Assembly (NCBI GenBank): GCA_009193035.1
Contig: SWDT01000037.1
Span: 1 to 64,000, forward strand
DNA from: Halicephalobus mephisto
Lineage: Eukaryota; Nematoda; Chromadorea; Rhabditida; Panagrolaimidae
DNA: 64,000 nucleotides
Direction: 5' to 3'
Shown: positions 33,096-45,260 of the stretch, piece by piece
Numbering within the stretch: the stretch's first letter is position 1
Layout of the letters: the number at the start of each line of letters is the position of its first letter
Program-made: the position numbers and the translations under genes
The notes under the pieces: generated by a model
Databases searched by the model: none
Told to the model about the DNA's origin: nothing
The model's input: the letters and a program-made list of their open reading frames with translations, nothing else

Positions 33096-35193
33096 TCAAC
33101 TTACAGCGCCTTTCATCAAGGTGTCATCGGTCTGGATTCCTTTAGAAACATAACGTTGACGAGCATTGGCGTGGTTGTGGAGTCGTTTCTTATTGGCATC
33201 GGACATGACGTGGAACATCATCCTTTTTTGCCATGGCATTCTCTGCACAACTGCCTCAAGAGACCGAGGATCTGGTTTTTTCTGAGCTAAAGAATCATTT
33301 TGAAATCAGGTACTGTATCGTCAAGGAAATTCGAATCAAAATCAGACCTTTGCCTTTTTTTCCTTTTTCGAGGTCTCCTTCTGGAGAAGTAGATTCTTGC
33401 AAATTGACTTCAGTTAAGTTGATTTCGCCTTCATCTTCGGCTTCTTGAAGAGCGTTCATGTATTCCTTGTCGATGGAATCTTTCATTCCCTGAATTTATG
33501 ATTTTTATGTTGAACATATTACAATTAGTTAATTTCTGTTTTAAAACCTACAGAAGCAAGAGCTTCGATCTGCTTCTGAATAATCTGGAGAAGAGTCGAG
33601 ACCAACGCCAATCCAACCAGAAGCAGAATTCCGATCAACAGAATATAGTCCGATTCAGAAGGCAAGACATCTCCGAAACCTAAAACTTGTTTTAATTCTG
33701 AATTCTATAAAATTGAAATTTTGTGAAATCTCTCAGGATCGTGAATAAAGTTTTAAATATTTGAATTAATGATTTTGAAATTTTCCAGAAAATCCGCTTT
33801 GAAATTATTTCATAACGATGTTCATTCACAATTTTCATATACAGTAGAACTTGGATATGAGATACCCCCGATATAACATCTCTTGTTATAGCATACGGTA
33901 TGAGTGAGGAAGTTTGGTTAATCTGCCTTCAAAATTATCCCTGCTATAATATATCCTTTGTTATAACATACACTTTCTCCGCTCCCAAGGGGTATCTTAT
34001 ATCCAAGTTCGACTTTATTACGGTAATCCTACCAATAGTCAGGAAGCTGATAAGTGTGAAGTAGAGACTTGTTCCTAAAAAAGAAAGTGAGGATATCGCG
34101 TAATTGTAGTAACAATTTTACCGTAATCCCACTCTTCTTCCCAACAAGTGAAGATGTAAGCACATAGGAGAACCCAGCCGATAGTCATGGCCAGGAGCAA
34201 ACTGAGTGGGAATCGGAGAAGATCATCCGATGGATCGCTACTTTCAGGCGCTGTTTCATCTGGACCGATTTTCTTCATCTAAAATACCAAATTACAAATA
34301 TTCATTCCAAAGTTATGACATTACTATAAAAACGAATTTTTACCCTAAAATATAGAAAAAGATTATCATAGTGTAAATTTCTAACACTATCTAATCAAGA
34401 CCGAAAATTGTGAAATTTAGTGTTTTTATATTTTTACAAAATTCTTAAAACCTTAAATAGATCGAAAAATTATTAAAAAATCGTAAAAGATGTTATGTTG
34501 ATGTAAAAATGTAAAATAGACATGTGGATCTTCTGGTTACAAACCTGTCTACTCAAGTCCTTGCTGAAGCACCTAGTGGTTCTGATTAGGAATCCCCAGA
34601 TAAACATGCAGAATCTGGCAAAGAGTCCACCGAGGGCAAACAGTGAAATCAAAGCCACAGGAATGCCAATGAAAGCGTAAATGATTGTCAAAACCCGTCC
34701 GATTGTGGTTCTGACAACGATGTTACCGTATCCTGAAACATTGAATTAACCCAATGTCAGTTAGGTAAACGTCAAACCAATCGTGGTGTATACAGTCATA
34801 CTGTAGTAAATAGCTCCCCAGAAGTTCCATTGTGTCTGGTTCATCATGAGGAACGGAACTCCAAGTTTCTCCCGATACTCTTCCAGGGTCTTGACAGTGT
34901 GGTTATAGGCCTGGATAGGGGTCATTGACTTGATCGTGTTGAGCTTAAAGGCAGTGTCCTAAAGCAGATCAGACTGATTTTTAATAATCAAAATAATCTG
35001 AACTCACTTCGAGAAGTTTCTCTCTTTCGATGATCTTGTTTTGTAATTCGTATTCTTCATTAGGTCCTTCTATGGCCATAAACATAAATGCTCCGATTAA
35101 TGTCAGAATTATCAAAATAATCAAAGGAATAAAACCTCTGATTCCATCCTTCAAGGCCTGGAACAGGTTGGCAATTTGCTGAGCTACGACCAT
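33096..35193 (-). CDS. TWK-type two-pore-domain potassium channel
   Basis: ATG at 35193 follows TTGCAG, a likely trans-splice site. Exons: 35193-35008, 34958-34778, 34732-34545, 34278-34122, about 34076-34034, about 33681-33550, about 33490-33350 and 33286 to the end. Helix 1 is IPLIILIILTLIGAFMFM. Pore 1 is WNFWGAIYYSMTVYTTIG followed by YGN. Helices 2 and 3 follow (TIIYAFIGIPVALISLFALG, and LLAMTIGWVLLCAYIFTCW). Pore 2 is SLYFTLISFLTIGFGD, with helix 4 after it. These two TIGxG filters define a K2P leak channel of the plasma membrane. The C-terminal tail is charged. I end it at TGA 33098-33096 (MKGAVS); splicing to a further exon near 33037 is possible. One intron holds a MITE. Confidence 0.88.
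33840..34017. mobile_element. Palindromic MITE, copy 1 (in K2P intron)
   Basis: CAGTAGAACTTGGATATGAG at the left pairs with TCTTATATCCAAGTTCGACT at the right; TA at both ends. The interior has TTATAACATA-type words. Same family as 35999-36170 and 36222-36397. Confidence 0.85.
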
Positions 35194-35998
35194 CTTGATA
35201 AACCCAAGCTGCAATTACAACAGTCAATTATTTAATAAATATTTTTATAAAAATTAAAAATAAATTTTATAACGAAATTCTAAAATCCAAAGTTTTAAAC
35301 AATTCTAAAAGTTTTTGTTGAATTATAAAAAATTCGAATTTTAATTTAATTAAATATAAAAAATAAAAATAAATATTTTTAAAAAATTATTCCGAAACGA
35401 ATTTTTGAGTTTTTTGAGATGTTTTAATTTTTCAATCAATTTCGAAATGTTTTGAAACTTTTACGGAATTTAAGGAAATAAAAAAAGAAAAATAAAGAAA
35501 ACGCGATAACTAGTGCTGCCATCGATCAAAATTTCTCACTTTGCCGATAGTCGTCAAAAATCTTTCAAGATTTAAAGCTTCAGTTGCTAAACTTGTCACT
35601 CGGGATTAACTACCTAGCTTATCGCAGCGAAGCAATCACTAAATATATTTATTAAATCCACATCAAAATTATCCGATTATTTCAATTTCAAAGATCATTG
35701 AAACCAAAAATTGAATAAGAAAAAAAACAAAACATCTCAGATAAATCGAAAAGTTTTTTCTACTTTTCTTTTGAGTGAAAATTGCAACAGTTGTTTGCTT
35801 CGAGGTTTTTGCATTCCGTCTGTTATCCTTTATCTGGGACGTGCAATTTGCCGTTAAAGACACTAGCAACTTGTCGATAACGAGTTTGCAAAGAGGAACA
35901 GACATGCTATGATTTTCATTTATTGAGATATTTACAACGAACAAAGCACTTTGTTTTTGAAGATGTTTTTTATGGTATTCAAATGAAATTAAAAAATA

Positions 35999-36170
35999 TA
36001 GTCGAACTCGGATATGATACTTTCTTAGGACTGGGCAAAGTGTATGTTATAAGAAAGGATATATTATAATGGAATAAATTTGAAGACAGATTAACTAAAC
36101 TCACCCAGACCGTATGTTATAATAAGAAATATGTTATAACGAGGATATTTCATATCCAAGTTCTACTGTA
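35999..36170. mobile_element. Palindromic MITE, copy 2
   Basis: AGTCGAACTCGGATATGATA at the left, ATATCCAAGTTCTACTGTA at the right, TA-flanked. About 172 bp. Confidence 0.85.
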
Positions 36171-36221
36171 TTATATTTTATCTTTTTTCTTTAAAATAAT
36201 TACAAAATACCTAGTTCTATA

Positions 36222-36397
36222 TACAATCGAACTTGGATATAAAATATCCCTTGGGAGCAAGGAAAGCGTATGTTATAAGAAAGGATATATTATAGCAGGG
36301 ATAATTTTGAAAGCAGACTAACCAAACTCACCCAGACCGTATGTTATAATAAGAGATATGTTATAACGAGGATATTTCATATCCAAGTTCTACTATA
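36222..36397. mobile_element. Palindromic MITE, copy 3
   Basis: CAATCGAACTTGGATATAAA at the left, ATATCCAAGTTCTACTATA at the right. Interior closely similar to copy 2 (CTCACCCAGACCGTATGTTA in both). Confidence 0.85.
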
Positions 36398-36698
36398 TTT
36401 TAAAGTTTTGGAAAATTCTAAAATTCACTAGAACAAATTAAACAATTATATTGTGTTTTTATTTTACAAAACAAAATACAACACAAAAAAAAATAAATTA
36501 CTACTTTAATAACTTCACTACTAGATTCAAAACTTTTCACAACTATATAAAATCAAATTTTGAACTTCTTGGTCCCATCTGGATAGTATTAGAAATTTTT
36601 ATCAAAATAATTTTCTTCTATTTTTTAACACACTTTGTTCCTATAATAATGATTTTTCATTGATTTAATTTTATACATTATAAATTCAAATTTCTTAA

Positions 36699-38689
36699 TT
36701 ACGCTATTTGTGGGACGGAATCATTTTTTGGAGAAGCAACTTCGGTCTTCTGAGAAGTGGATTCAGTGGCAACTCTGAACTTCCTCAAATGTTCATCTCC
36801 ATCAAGTTCGTAATCGCAGTGGACAAAACATCTTTCTACATACGGTAGCTTCTCAACTTTCTTCTGGAGACCTTCGGAGATATCATGAGATTCTTTTAAC
36901 GACAGTCCTCCGTCCATCAAAACGTGAATTTCAACGAGGAAATTGCAGCCAAGATGGTAGGCATAAACAACATCCAAAGCCAGGATTTTCTCATCATGAG
37001 TAATGGCGATTCTAGAAATTCTATTAATGAATTCGGCTGTTGCTGTTCTTCCAATTAAAAGAGGAATCTGTTCTCGAGCTGTGCTAATCCAATTGAAGAT
37101 GATATAACTCCTAGAATGAAAATCCATCGTTAACCGTATATATTCAATTAAAACATACGAAACAAGATAAGCTCCGATGGGATCGGCGTAGATCCAGATC
37201 TTTTCCCCAATGTAGGCTCCGGTAAGAGCAACAATATTTGTGAAGATATCATTCAGTTGATCTTGAGCCAATAATTGCGAAGAAGGAGAATTTTGTCGAC
37301 GACAGAGGAAGTAAAGAATTGCTTTGACGCAAGTCCCCGTGGTCAGAATGGCGAGAGTTTCAATATCTACTCTCGGATTCAGCTATAAACCATTATGAAT
37401 CAAAATAAGCAATAACATGGGATGTGAAGTCCACTTTTATCATAAAGTTGCTGAAGATCACTGAATTTACTCTTCCCCAAACAAGTGGAATTTGACGCAA
37501 AAAACAATCTAAGAAAAAAGTAGAATTTAATACATTAAATTTCTAATTCTGATTATTTTCTGTTTCCTAATTATTAAGATTAAGAATAAGAAGAATATTA
37601 CAAATCTTTACAAATAAGGTACAGACAAGCAATGTATATATCCTGCACAACAAACAACCGAAAGTCCCACTCTTGTCCTACGTTGCTCTAAACTTCCCTG
37701 ATATTCAGATTATCTCTTTCGGTCCTCTCTTTCTATTATACTTTCTGTCCCAATACTAATATTGTTAGGAACTTGTTTACTACGAGGCAAACTTATTAGA
37801 GAAGACTGTGCTGGTGATCAAACTTTGGAGAACATCATAGATTACATCGAAATTTGTGAAACTATGGTCAGTAGTAAACCTTACCGTATCTTCCACAATA
37901 GCCATTGTAGACTCATAAATAACCATGATGTTAGCGAAGATCATAATCATGGAGACAATAAGAACAGCAAGAGGTTCCAGTCTGAATGTTCCCACTTTCG
38001 ATTCTCAGTTATCAAAGACAAATCTTACCTCGATCTCCCGATTGGATATTCATAGGGATTACTTTTATCAATGGCTTTGAGAGTCCCCCAGATAACAGCG
38101 CCACTAGTAATATCCATCACACTATCCACAACAGAAGAAATGACGGACATTGAATGGGATAAATATGCAGCGACCAATTTGGCGATGATCATGATGAAGT
38201 TGATCCCGAGAGTTAATTTGGCTATTATGTCGTCCCATTTCTGAAATAAATTTGTCATTAAAAAGTAAATATTCATTTATTAATGTGCAATTTCATAAGT
38301 ATGATATCCATTCAAGATTATGAAAACGATTATTTTTGAATATTTTTCATTTAATCTCGAATAGGAACCATGTGTACGTGACTTTCCATATCAGCGAATC
38401 GGTACTCATCTTTGATGCAAGAATCAAAGATTATGAAATATTCAGGTAAACTTTTTAGCTTTAGGAAATAATACTGAAACTTTTTACTTAAAATTAAAAT
38501 CCCTACCGCTTTAGCATCCATCTGATTTTGATGATGATCCAGATGTTCTTGTTCATCTCGCTTCAGGATTTCCTCATCCTCTTGATGACAGTTGATCAAG
38601 TACTTTTGTCGTTTATAAAAGGACTTGATAGCTTTTTTGGTCTTATATTTTTTGTAGACATCACTACAGAATGGAAAATTCACAACCAT
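36699..38689 (-). CDS. Cation diffusion facilitator (CDF) metal transporter
   Basis: Exons 38689-38507, 38240-38029, 37981-37885, 37382-37159 and 37110-36699. The N-terminal exon is cytosolic with a His/Asp/Glu-rich segment (EEILKRDEQEHLDHHQNQ). Helix 2 carries the metal site SVVDSVMDITSG, and the linker YPIGRSRLEPLAVLIVS is diagnostic of CDFs. Helix 5 has YADPIGAYLVS. The C-terminal cytosolic domain contains HDEKILALDVVYAYHLG, VEIHVLMDGGLSLKESHDIS and FVHCDYELDGDEH. Asp rather than His in the metal site (DxxxD) suggests a manganese-type substrate, by comparison with Mn-CDFs; this is inference. The last intron is 48 nt and free of stops, so it could be retained in frame. Confidence 0.9.
37610..37760. 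repeat. Dispersed repeat, copy in CDF intron
   Basis: Shares TTCCCTGATATTCAGATTAT and the following CTCTTTC.GTCC words with segments at 39100-39235 and 47795-47910. Possibly an LTR or other retroelement fragment. It sits in the large intron between 37885 and 37382. Confidence 0.55.
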
Positions 38690-40323
38690 TTTGACGAATT
38701 ATAACCGAATTTGAAGAAGTTGGCAATAATGCTGACCCGATAAAGGAAAATCAAAGTTTAATTCCACGGACAGAATATGAGGTTCTTCGTGATAAGCAAT
38801 GTCTCCAATATCTTTCATCATCAATGACAATAAAAACTCATGACCAAATTGAGACAATTAGTGACTTGATCATTGTTATTAAGCATATTAAAAATACAAT
38901 CTGTTTCTACGGTAATCTGATTTGATTTTGTTGATTTTCAAAGATTTATGAAAAACAAAAAGAAAACTGATTTTTAATGATATTAAAAGTTTATTTTTGG
39001 AATATTAATAGTTTAAAATTGTGAGGTCAATTTTTAGGTTATAATTTTAAAGTTTTGTGTGAATTTTTAAGTTATAGTTTTTAATTTTTGCTCAACAATA
39101 AGGCACAGACAGCAATTATATATCACATTACACAATATAATCGATAATTTCACTCAAGCCGTACAGTATTCCACGCTTCCTGATATTCGGGTTATCTCTT
39201 CAGATGTTCCCTTTCCAGTAGCATAGTTTCTGCTTCAACAATTTGCTCATGTTTATGCTAGAATTGAACGGTATTTAAGATTTACTTTGCTGCAATTTTA
39301 AGATTTTGGGATTTTTAAAAAACAAAAATTTCCTTCTCAAAAATGCTTAAGAAATTATAAACACAAAATTTCAGTTACTGAAAAAATAATTATATTATTC
39401 ATGTCAATAAATCAGGATTTGATCGATATAAAAACTAGTTTTTTTATTTTATCAAATTAAAAAAAAATTTAAAATACAATAAATTTTAAGAGCTCAAAAA
39501 ACGAGCAACATTGAATTCTCAATCTCCCAGAATTCTTGAAGAAAGTGCAATAAATCAGCAAAAAAAATAAACGAAAAACTGACCATTGATCTACTGAGCG
39601 AAATTCATTATTTTCAGTGATTTCATCTCTAAATTCTTGCAAAAAATCAATTTTATTGCATCAGTTTTCAATCATCATTATTTTCTTGTACCCGATTCAT
39701 TGAAACAAAAGCCAGAATTCCGAGCTTTGTTGGGTAACTTTTCAATTTTCTTTGTTTAGTTCATTTGACAGGTTTATATAGTCTCAAGACTGGCTGCTTC
39801 CTATCATCGATCATATCTATATAAACTTCAACGTCAAAACTAGAGTTATAGTCTGAAAATAGCATTTGTATTAGATGGTTAATTTAAAGTCGTTCTTTTT
39901 GGATGATAATTTTATGGAAAAATCATTTCCTTTTTCGGTGTTTTTAACTTTTTTTCATTTACAGATTATAATTAACGGTATAATTGAGTTATTTAATATG
40001 GCCAATGTTGTGGTTTCGAGTTTTATATAATAGGAAATTAGTTTGAGGTTGTTTAGAAGGTTCGAAAATTAATTGAATTTATTAACTTGATTTGGATCAA
40101 ACTGATGGAATTAGTTTAGATGTCAAGAATTTTCATTTTTCTTGTATCTGATTTTTTTATAGACACTGAAAACTATGGAGATTTTAGGTAAAATTACATG
40201 ATTTAAACTAAAGGTCAATGTCGAATTAATCATTCTGTCTAAATACCGCGCTTAAATCTCAAATTTTGTTTTCACGGTCACTTCCATAAACATGAATCCA
40301 GTAATCTTTTTCAGAATCTCAAA
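38690..40323. other. Spacer between divergent CDF and GNAT genes
   Basis: Both promoters must lie here. It contains a copy of the dispersed TTCCTGATATTC repeat at about 39100-39235. Otherwise AT-rich, without exons. Confidence 0.5.
39100..39235. repeat. Dispersed repeat, second copy
   Basis: Contains GTATTCCACGCTTCCTGATA and TTCGGGTTATCTCTTCAG, matching 47855-47890 (GTATTCCACAGTTCCTGATA) and 37705-37730. Confidence 0.55.
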
Positions 40324-41373
40324 ATGGCTCGAGAAGTACCCTCCACTGAGTTCTCGGTTCTCCTGAGTTCATTAACAGATACCAAATGCTGGACTATGAT
40401 TAACCCGATACTCAAATTCGAAATATCCGGTTTGAATGGAGGAACTTTGATCAATGTCTATGAATACAAGGAGGATTCTTATTTGTTTTACCTCATCTTG
40501 AAATATCACAAGTTCGAGAAGTTGATGTTGATCGGAAATTCCAATCGAGAAGATGGGGAATTCGAGGGCAGAGCCATGAAAGCCATCCTTCCTTTGATTG
40601 CCGAAAAACTTCAAGAAGAAACAGTTTTTGAGACCGTTCTTCCGAGTGCTGCTAATCGAGAGGTTTGTGGTGTTTTTATCGATAAATTATAATGAATACT
40701 ATGATAGTTATCAAAGTTCGTTCGAGACGAACAAAAATGTCATCCTTATACTCTTATGGATGCGATGACTTACACCTACATTGTTGAAGACGAAGATCAG
40801 AAGATTCTCCTCTCGAAAGAAGTTGAGCTGTCCCCGGAATTTGAGGCTCGCCAATTGGAACCATACCATGCAAAGCAGATGATGTCCGTTCTTCTTCATT
40901 ATCAGAGTGGAGACGAAGATCAAGCGGCGTAAGTATTCAGCCACAGTTATTATTGTATTTTTAATTCCTTTTAGAATCCGTCTCGCAGAATTCCCCAGTG
41001 TCGGAATCTTTGAGAAATCTTCTAACAAGCTAGTTGCCTTTGAATACAACGACGGACTCGGATCAATTGCGCATCAGTACGTGTATCCTGAATACAGAGG
41101 AAAAAAACTCGGAAAAGCTGTGGAGATCCTCATTTGCAAGAAAAACATCGAAGAGTTGAGAATTGTTAGATTTCAATTTTTTAATCATCTGATTATAGAC
41201 TCGGACTTAGACCAATGAAGTGTGTCGCCATTCTGAGACCAAAAGCCAGAGCCATCACGGAAAAGGCCGGTTACTGGAAAAAGAGACTTGATTCGTTTGG
41301 GAATCCAGCATTGACTTGGTGGACTTTACACTCAAAAACCGAGAAGGAAAAGATTAAGATTTTCGATAATTAA
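40324..41373 (+). CDS. GNAT acyltransferase, glycine N-acyltransferase-like
   Basis: Exons 40324-40662, 40717-40928, 40975-41154 and 41199-41373, about 301 residues. The C-terminal half carries the acetyl-CoA fold: PSVGIFEKSSNKLVAFEYND, then IAHQYVYPEYRGKKLGKAVE, whose RGKKLG matches the R/Q-x-x-G-x-G/A pyrophosphate-binding loop. The rest ends with MKCVAILRPKARAITEKAGY. The N-terminal half is the family-specific part seen in GLYAT/FR47-like proteins. It probably transfers an acyl group from acyl-CoA to a small amine such as an amino acid. The third donor, GA|GTTGAG, was chosen because it alone keeps the frame (IEELGLRPMK). A short first intron ends in CAAAG rather than TTTCAG. Confidence 0.78.
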
Positions 41374-42770
41374 GTGGTAGAAAATCCCCAAAATCAATAT
41401 GGTCCGTAATTTAAGAAATTGTTGATTGTAATTTGCTTCATAATGCAGCAATAGGAAGGTGTTGTGCACTGCTGGAATTTCCTCAGTTGTATTTACAATT
41501 TGAGCTATCATCGACGTCTGTACAACTTCTGTTTCAGAAGTTACAGTAGAAAACATGAATATTTTTCTAATATAAAAAATGGAAACTTTTTGGAACTCAT
41601 AACTTACTTTAAAAGTCATCCACAACAACCCTGCTAAGTTTTCAATAACAATGTCAAAAGAGATTACCTACTTTTTTAATTAGGAGATTCCAGCGTCACT
41701 AGTAGATTTTCTATGAATTTTCAAACTTGGCGTTTTAAAAATTTTCATTTTTTCAAACTTGGAATTTTTATAATAAATTTAAAAAAATGAAATTTTTACA
41801 AGGATTTTAAAAAATATAACTCTAATGTGTTCTTTGATATTAAATTTTGAAAAAATTAATAATGATCTTGATTTGTCAGTTTTCTGAAAGTCGAATTACT
41901 CATCTCAAATTGAATCGTCAGTGTTCTTTCAATTTTTGTTTTTAAATTTCTGGTAAATGTTTATTCTTATTTCAGAATATTACTGTAATCATACATATTT
42001 GCATTTTTATTCAAAGTCTTCAGTACCAGACATTTTGAGAATTCGAATTTATTACTTTGTAAGTATACTAATCTTTCAATGATTCCGTTTTTATCGATGA
42101 CTCCAATATGACGATTTAGAATCTCAGATTTCTGCAACTCTAGATTATTAAGTAATAATAAAATCATTTTAATTAACAGAAATATGACTTGTAAAATAAT
42201 ATAATCAAGAAATATGTAGCTTCCTGAATGTATCATAGACCAAAGAACTGCTTATCAGATATATACTCTGTGCTTTTTTACAAAAAATACCTCGAATTTC
42301 TTATTACAACTCTTCACAAAAGTCTAAATTTCTTACTTTCGTCCTTCAATATCATTAGCATTCTCACGAAATCACACTATCATTCAAGAATGTTCTCGAT
42401 ATGAACAAAAAGACATGGAGATTCCTCGATATTATACTGATAAACATGCGTCTAAGATTAAGATCTAGAAGACAACTTTCATCTGAGTGAGATTATTTTT
42501 TCAGTCCTTATTTATTATTTAAGGTTAATAAAAGTGGTTTTCTTTTCGAATGCAAAATTGATTACAGATCCCTTAGACAACAGGTGATTAAAATAAAAGT
42601 CCTAAGTTGTACACAATTACCCGGATCTTCGCTATAGTCTAATCTCTTTTCAAAGACAGGTTAAACTTTTTCTTATCAAGAAGGAATTAGCCCAACAATA
42701 TAGGACCAAAGAAGATTATCGCACACGTGCTCCTGTGGACCTTATTCATTTTGCGTTCTTCTGAGCTGAT
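41374..42770. other. Spacer upstream of sphingomyelinase 1
   Basis: Small open frames on the minus strand (41332-41628 and 41967-42236) show no family motif and no supporting splice sites, so I do not call them. No repeat recognised. Confidence 0.45.
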
Positions 42771-44878
42771 ATGAAGCCCCTATTCTTTATTCTGGGATTA
42801 TTTCTCAGTGTTGCTTTCGGCAATCCAATACACCGTAAGTATATCATACAACAACCAGAAATATCTTCTGATTGATTTCCAGGTTTGGATTCTGAACAAT
42901 GCACAACTTGTGATTTGGTCGTGGAAGTCGTCCATGATCTTCTCGGAGAAGATGCTATGAAAGATTGCATCGTGGAATTTGTTACTTACGTCTGCACAGC
43001 TTTGAATATTGAAGATCACTTTGTCTGTCAAGGAGTACTCTCAGATTTCAAAGACACTTTCATCTATGTTCTTCAGACGACGATTGTGGAGCCAAAAGAG
43101 ATTTGTGGGTTAGTGATTTCGGATTGTGATGGAGGATTCGATCCAAATAACGCCACTTGGATCCTTCCCATGCCTGGAGTCAAACCTCCTCACCAAGACC
43201 CCCCGGCAATTCCCGACGGGAAACCGACTTTGAAGGTCTTGCATTTGAGCGATGTCCATGTTGACAACGACTATATTGTTGGAGCTGAAGCCAAGTGCGG
43301 TTAGACTTTGTCAAGTTCACATTCTGTTAATTCTATTAATTGTTGTAGGAGAACCTCTCTGTTGTCGTCCACCTCAAGCGAATGAAGGTAAAGACGTTAC
43401 GGTTCCTGCAGGGAAATGGGGAACTATCGGTGATTGTGATGCTCCCTATTGGCTCTTCACTGACATGCTCCAAAACATTGCCGCTAACCACAAAGATCTC
43501 GATTACATTGTTGTTACTGGAGATCTGGAGAGTCATGCTGTCTGGGATTACAGCAATCTAACTCATGCTGCTAAGGTGCAGAATATCTCTAGAACAATCA
43601 AGCAATACTTGCCCGGAGTAAATACTTACTTCGCGGTCGGAAATCACGAAGGAGTTCCAATCGACTGTTTTGCCCCTCATTTCACACCTAAACAATTCCA
43701 TTTGGACTTCCTTTACAACACGATGGCAGAAGAATGGAAAGATTGGATCTCTCCTGATCAGCTCCCCACCGTCCAGTACAACGGATGCTACATGCAGCAG
43801 TTGTTCCCCGGATTAAGATTGATTTCACTGAATAATGGTCTTGGAGACACCGTCAATTTGTGAGTTGTCTTAACATCACAACATTCCTTGTTTCTAATTT
43901 CAAAACAGCCAAAGACCATAATAATCACAAAGAATAGTTGTTTCCCAAAAACTCATACTTTCATTTTAGCTTTCTCTACATCAACCAAACGGATCCTGAT
44001 GGAACGATGACTTGGTTCTTGGAGCAACTCGCAGATGCTGAGAGAAACAATCAAAAGGTCCAGATCATTGCTCACATCCCTGGAGGAGGAGGTGAAGCTC
44101 TCGAAGGCTGGGCCATCAACTACTATAATGCAGTTAATAGATATGAGAATATTATTGTCGGTCAGTTTTTCGGACATACTCATTCTGAGCAATTTTACAT
44201 GCTCTACGAAGATCCGGAAAACGCATTTTCTCGCCCAACTGGAGTCATCTACTCTGCTCCTAGTGTAACTACCTATAGCGATTACCAACCTGCTTACAGA
44301 ATCTACACGATAGACGGAAACTACGATGGAAGCACTTTCGTAAGTCTTTGTTGATTTGACTTAATTGACGACTGAGTTTAGCAAGTAATCGACTTTGAAG
44401 AATACTACTTGGATCTGGGAGAAGCCAATGCGAATCCAGACGCCCCGACGCAGTGGAAGCAGCTCTACAGCTCCGTTAAAGCAGAGTACGGACTCAAATC
44501 CCTTACTCCTGCGGAATGGAACAACCTCATAGAACGAATGTTGTTTGATGATACAACTTTCAACAAGTACATCAAGTAAGAGGTTCCTGTCCATAATTAA
44601 TTATTATTAAAACACTTTTCAGGAATAAATACCGCCGTACTGATATTACTTGCACTGGAGACTGTCGGAAATCCACTCTCTGTGACGCCAGAAAAGCCCA
44701 TCACTCAGATGTGCTCTGTTTGGACCTGAATATAATAGGAAAGAAATCTTCGGAACGTCTCTACAACGGAAGAAAAATCAAGAGCACTCTTAACTTCTCC
44801 GTCAAAACTAAGGAAGAAGCTATGAAGCACGTTCTGGGGATGAACATAATTGGTGCTGATGACAAATGTAAAACTTAG
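42771..44878 (+). CDS. Secreted acid sphingomyelinase (ASM) 1
   Basis: Exons 42771-42834, 42883-43299, 43349-43859, 43970-44339, 44382-44575 and 44623-44878. It hydrolyses sphingomyelin to ceramide and phosphocholine in lysosomes or outside the cell. A signal peptide (MKPLFFILGLFLSVAFG) is followed by a saposin-B domain with paired cysteines (CTTCDLVVEVV, DCIVEFVTYVC, ICGLVISDC). The metallophosphatase domain shows LSDVHVD, TGDLESH, VGNHE, AHIPGG and GHTHSE, the ligands of the two zinc ions. A Cys-containing C-terminal domain follows. All splice phases agree. Resembles C. elegans asm-1/2/3. It faces a paralog on the other strand, 382 bp away, and shares a near-identical tract with it. Confidence 0.95.
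44288..44529 (+). repeat. Inverted near-identical tract, arm 1
   Basis: About 240 bp spanning the end of one exon, a 42-nt intron and most of the next exon of sphingomyelinase 1. It is nearly identical, introns included, to the reverse complement of 45560-45802 in sphingomyelinase 2. Elsewhere the two genes differ much more. Confidence 0.85.
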
Positions 44879-45260
44879 AATAATGAGAAGGAAATTTGTT
44901 AAATAAATAGTGCATGATAATCAATTACGTCAGCTTTATGGGTCTTATTGAAAATATTTTTGAATTTACTAGGAATAGAATCACTTTGAGCAGTTGAACA
45001 TATGATCATAATTTTATGGAGAATGTCATACTATTATAAAAATTAAAAATACAAAGTGTTTTAATTTTTCGACACGAATTTCTAGAACCTTTGATTTCAT
45101 GTTCTGATTTCAAAAGTTTCCATTGAATTACGTAATCTTCTAAGAATTTTCACGTTGTTTCAGAAGCTATTATGACACGAACGATTCCATAAAATCCTGA
45201 TATCTATTGAAAATTACATGATGAATCTTTGTTTAATGATTTCTGGTTTATTACTTGTAC
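44879..45260. other. Spacer between convergent sphingomyelinase genes
   Basis: AT-rich 3' region; AATAAA near 44902 probably serves gene 1. No other feature seen. Confidence 0.5.

Larger units (their letters stand above)
35194..36698. other. Spacer upstream of the K2P channel, with two MITEs
   Basis: Promoter side of the channel and 3' side of the CDF gene. Apart from MITE copies 2 and 3 it is AT-rich with no exon recognised. Confidence 0.5.

Noticed and set aside
32788..33153. 121-codon plus-strand frame after gene J
   Set aside because: It overlaps the last exon of the K2P channel in antisense and shows no family resemblance.
41967..42236. 89-codon minus-strand frame with a hydrophobic start
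   Set aside because: No splice sites, homology or neighbours support it; a hydrophobic start is common in AT-rich DNA.
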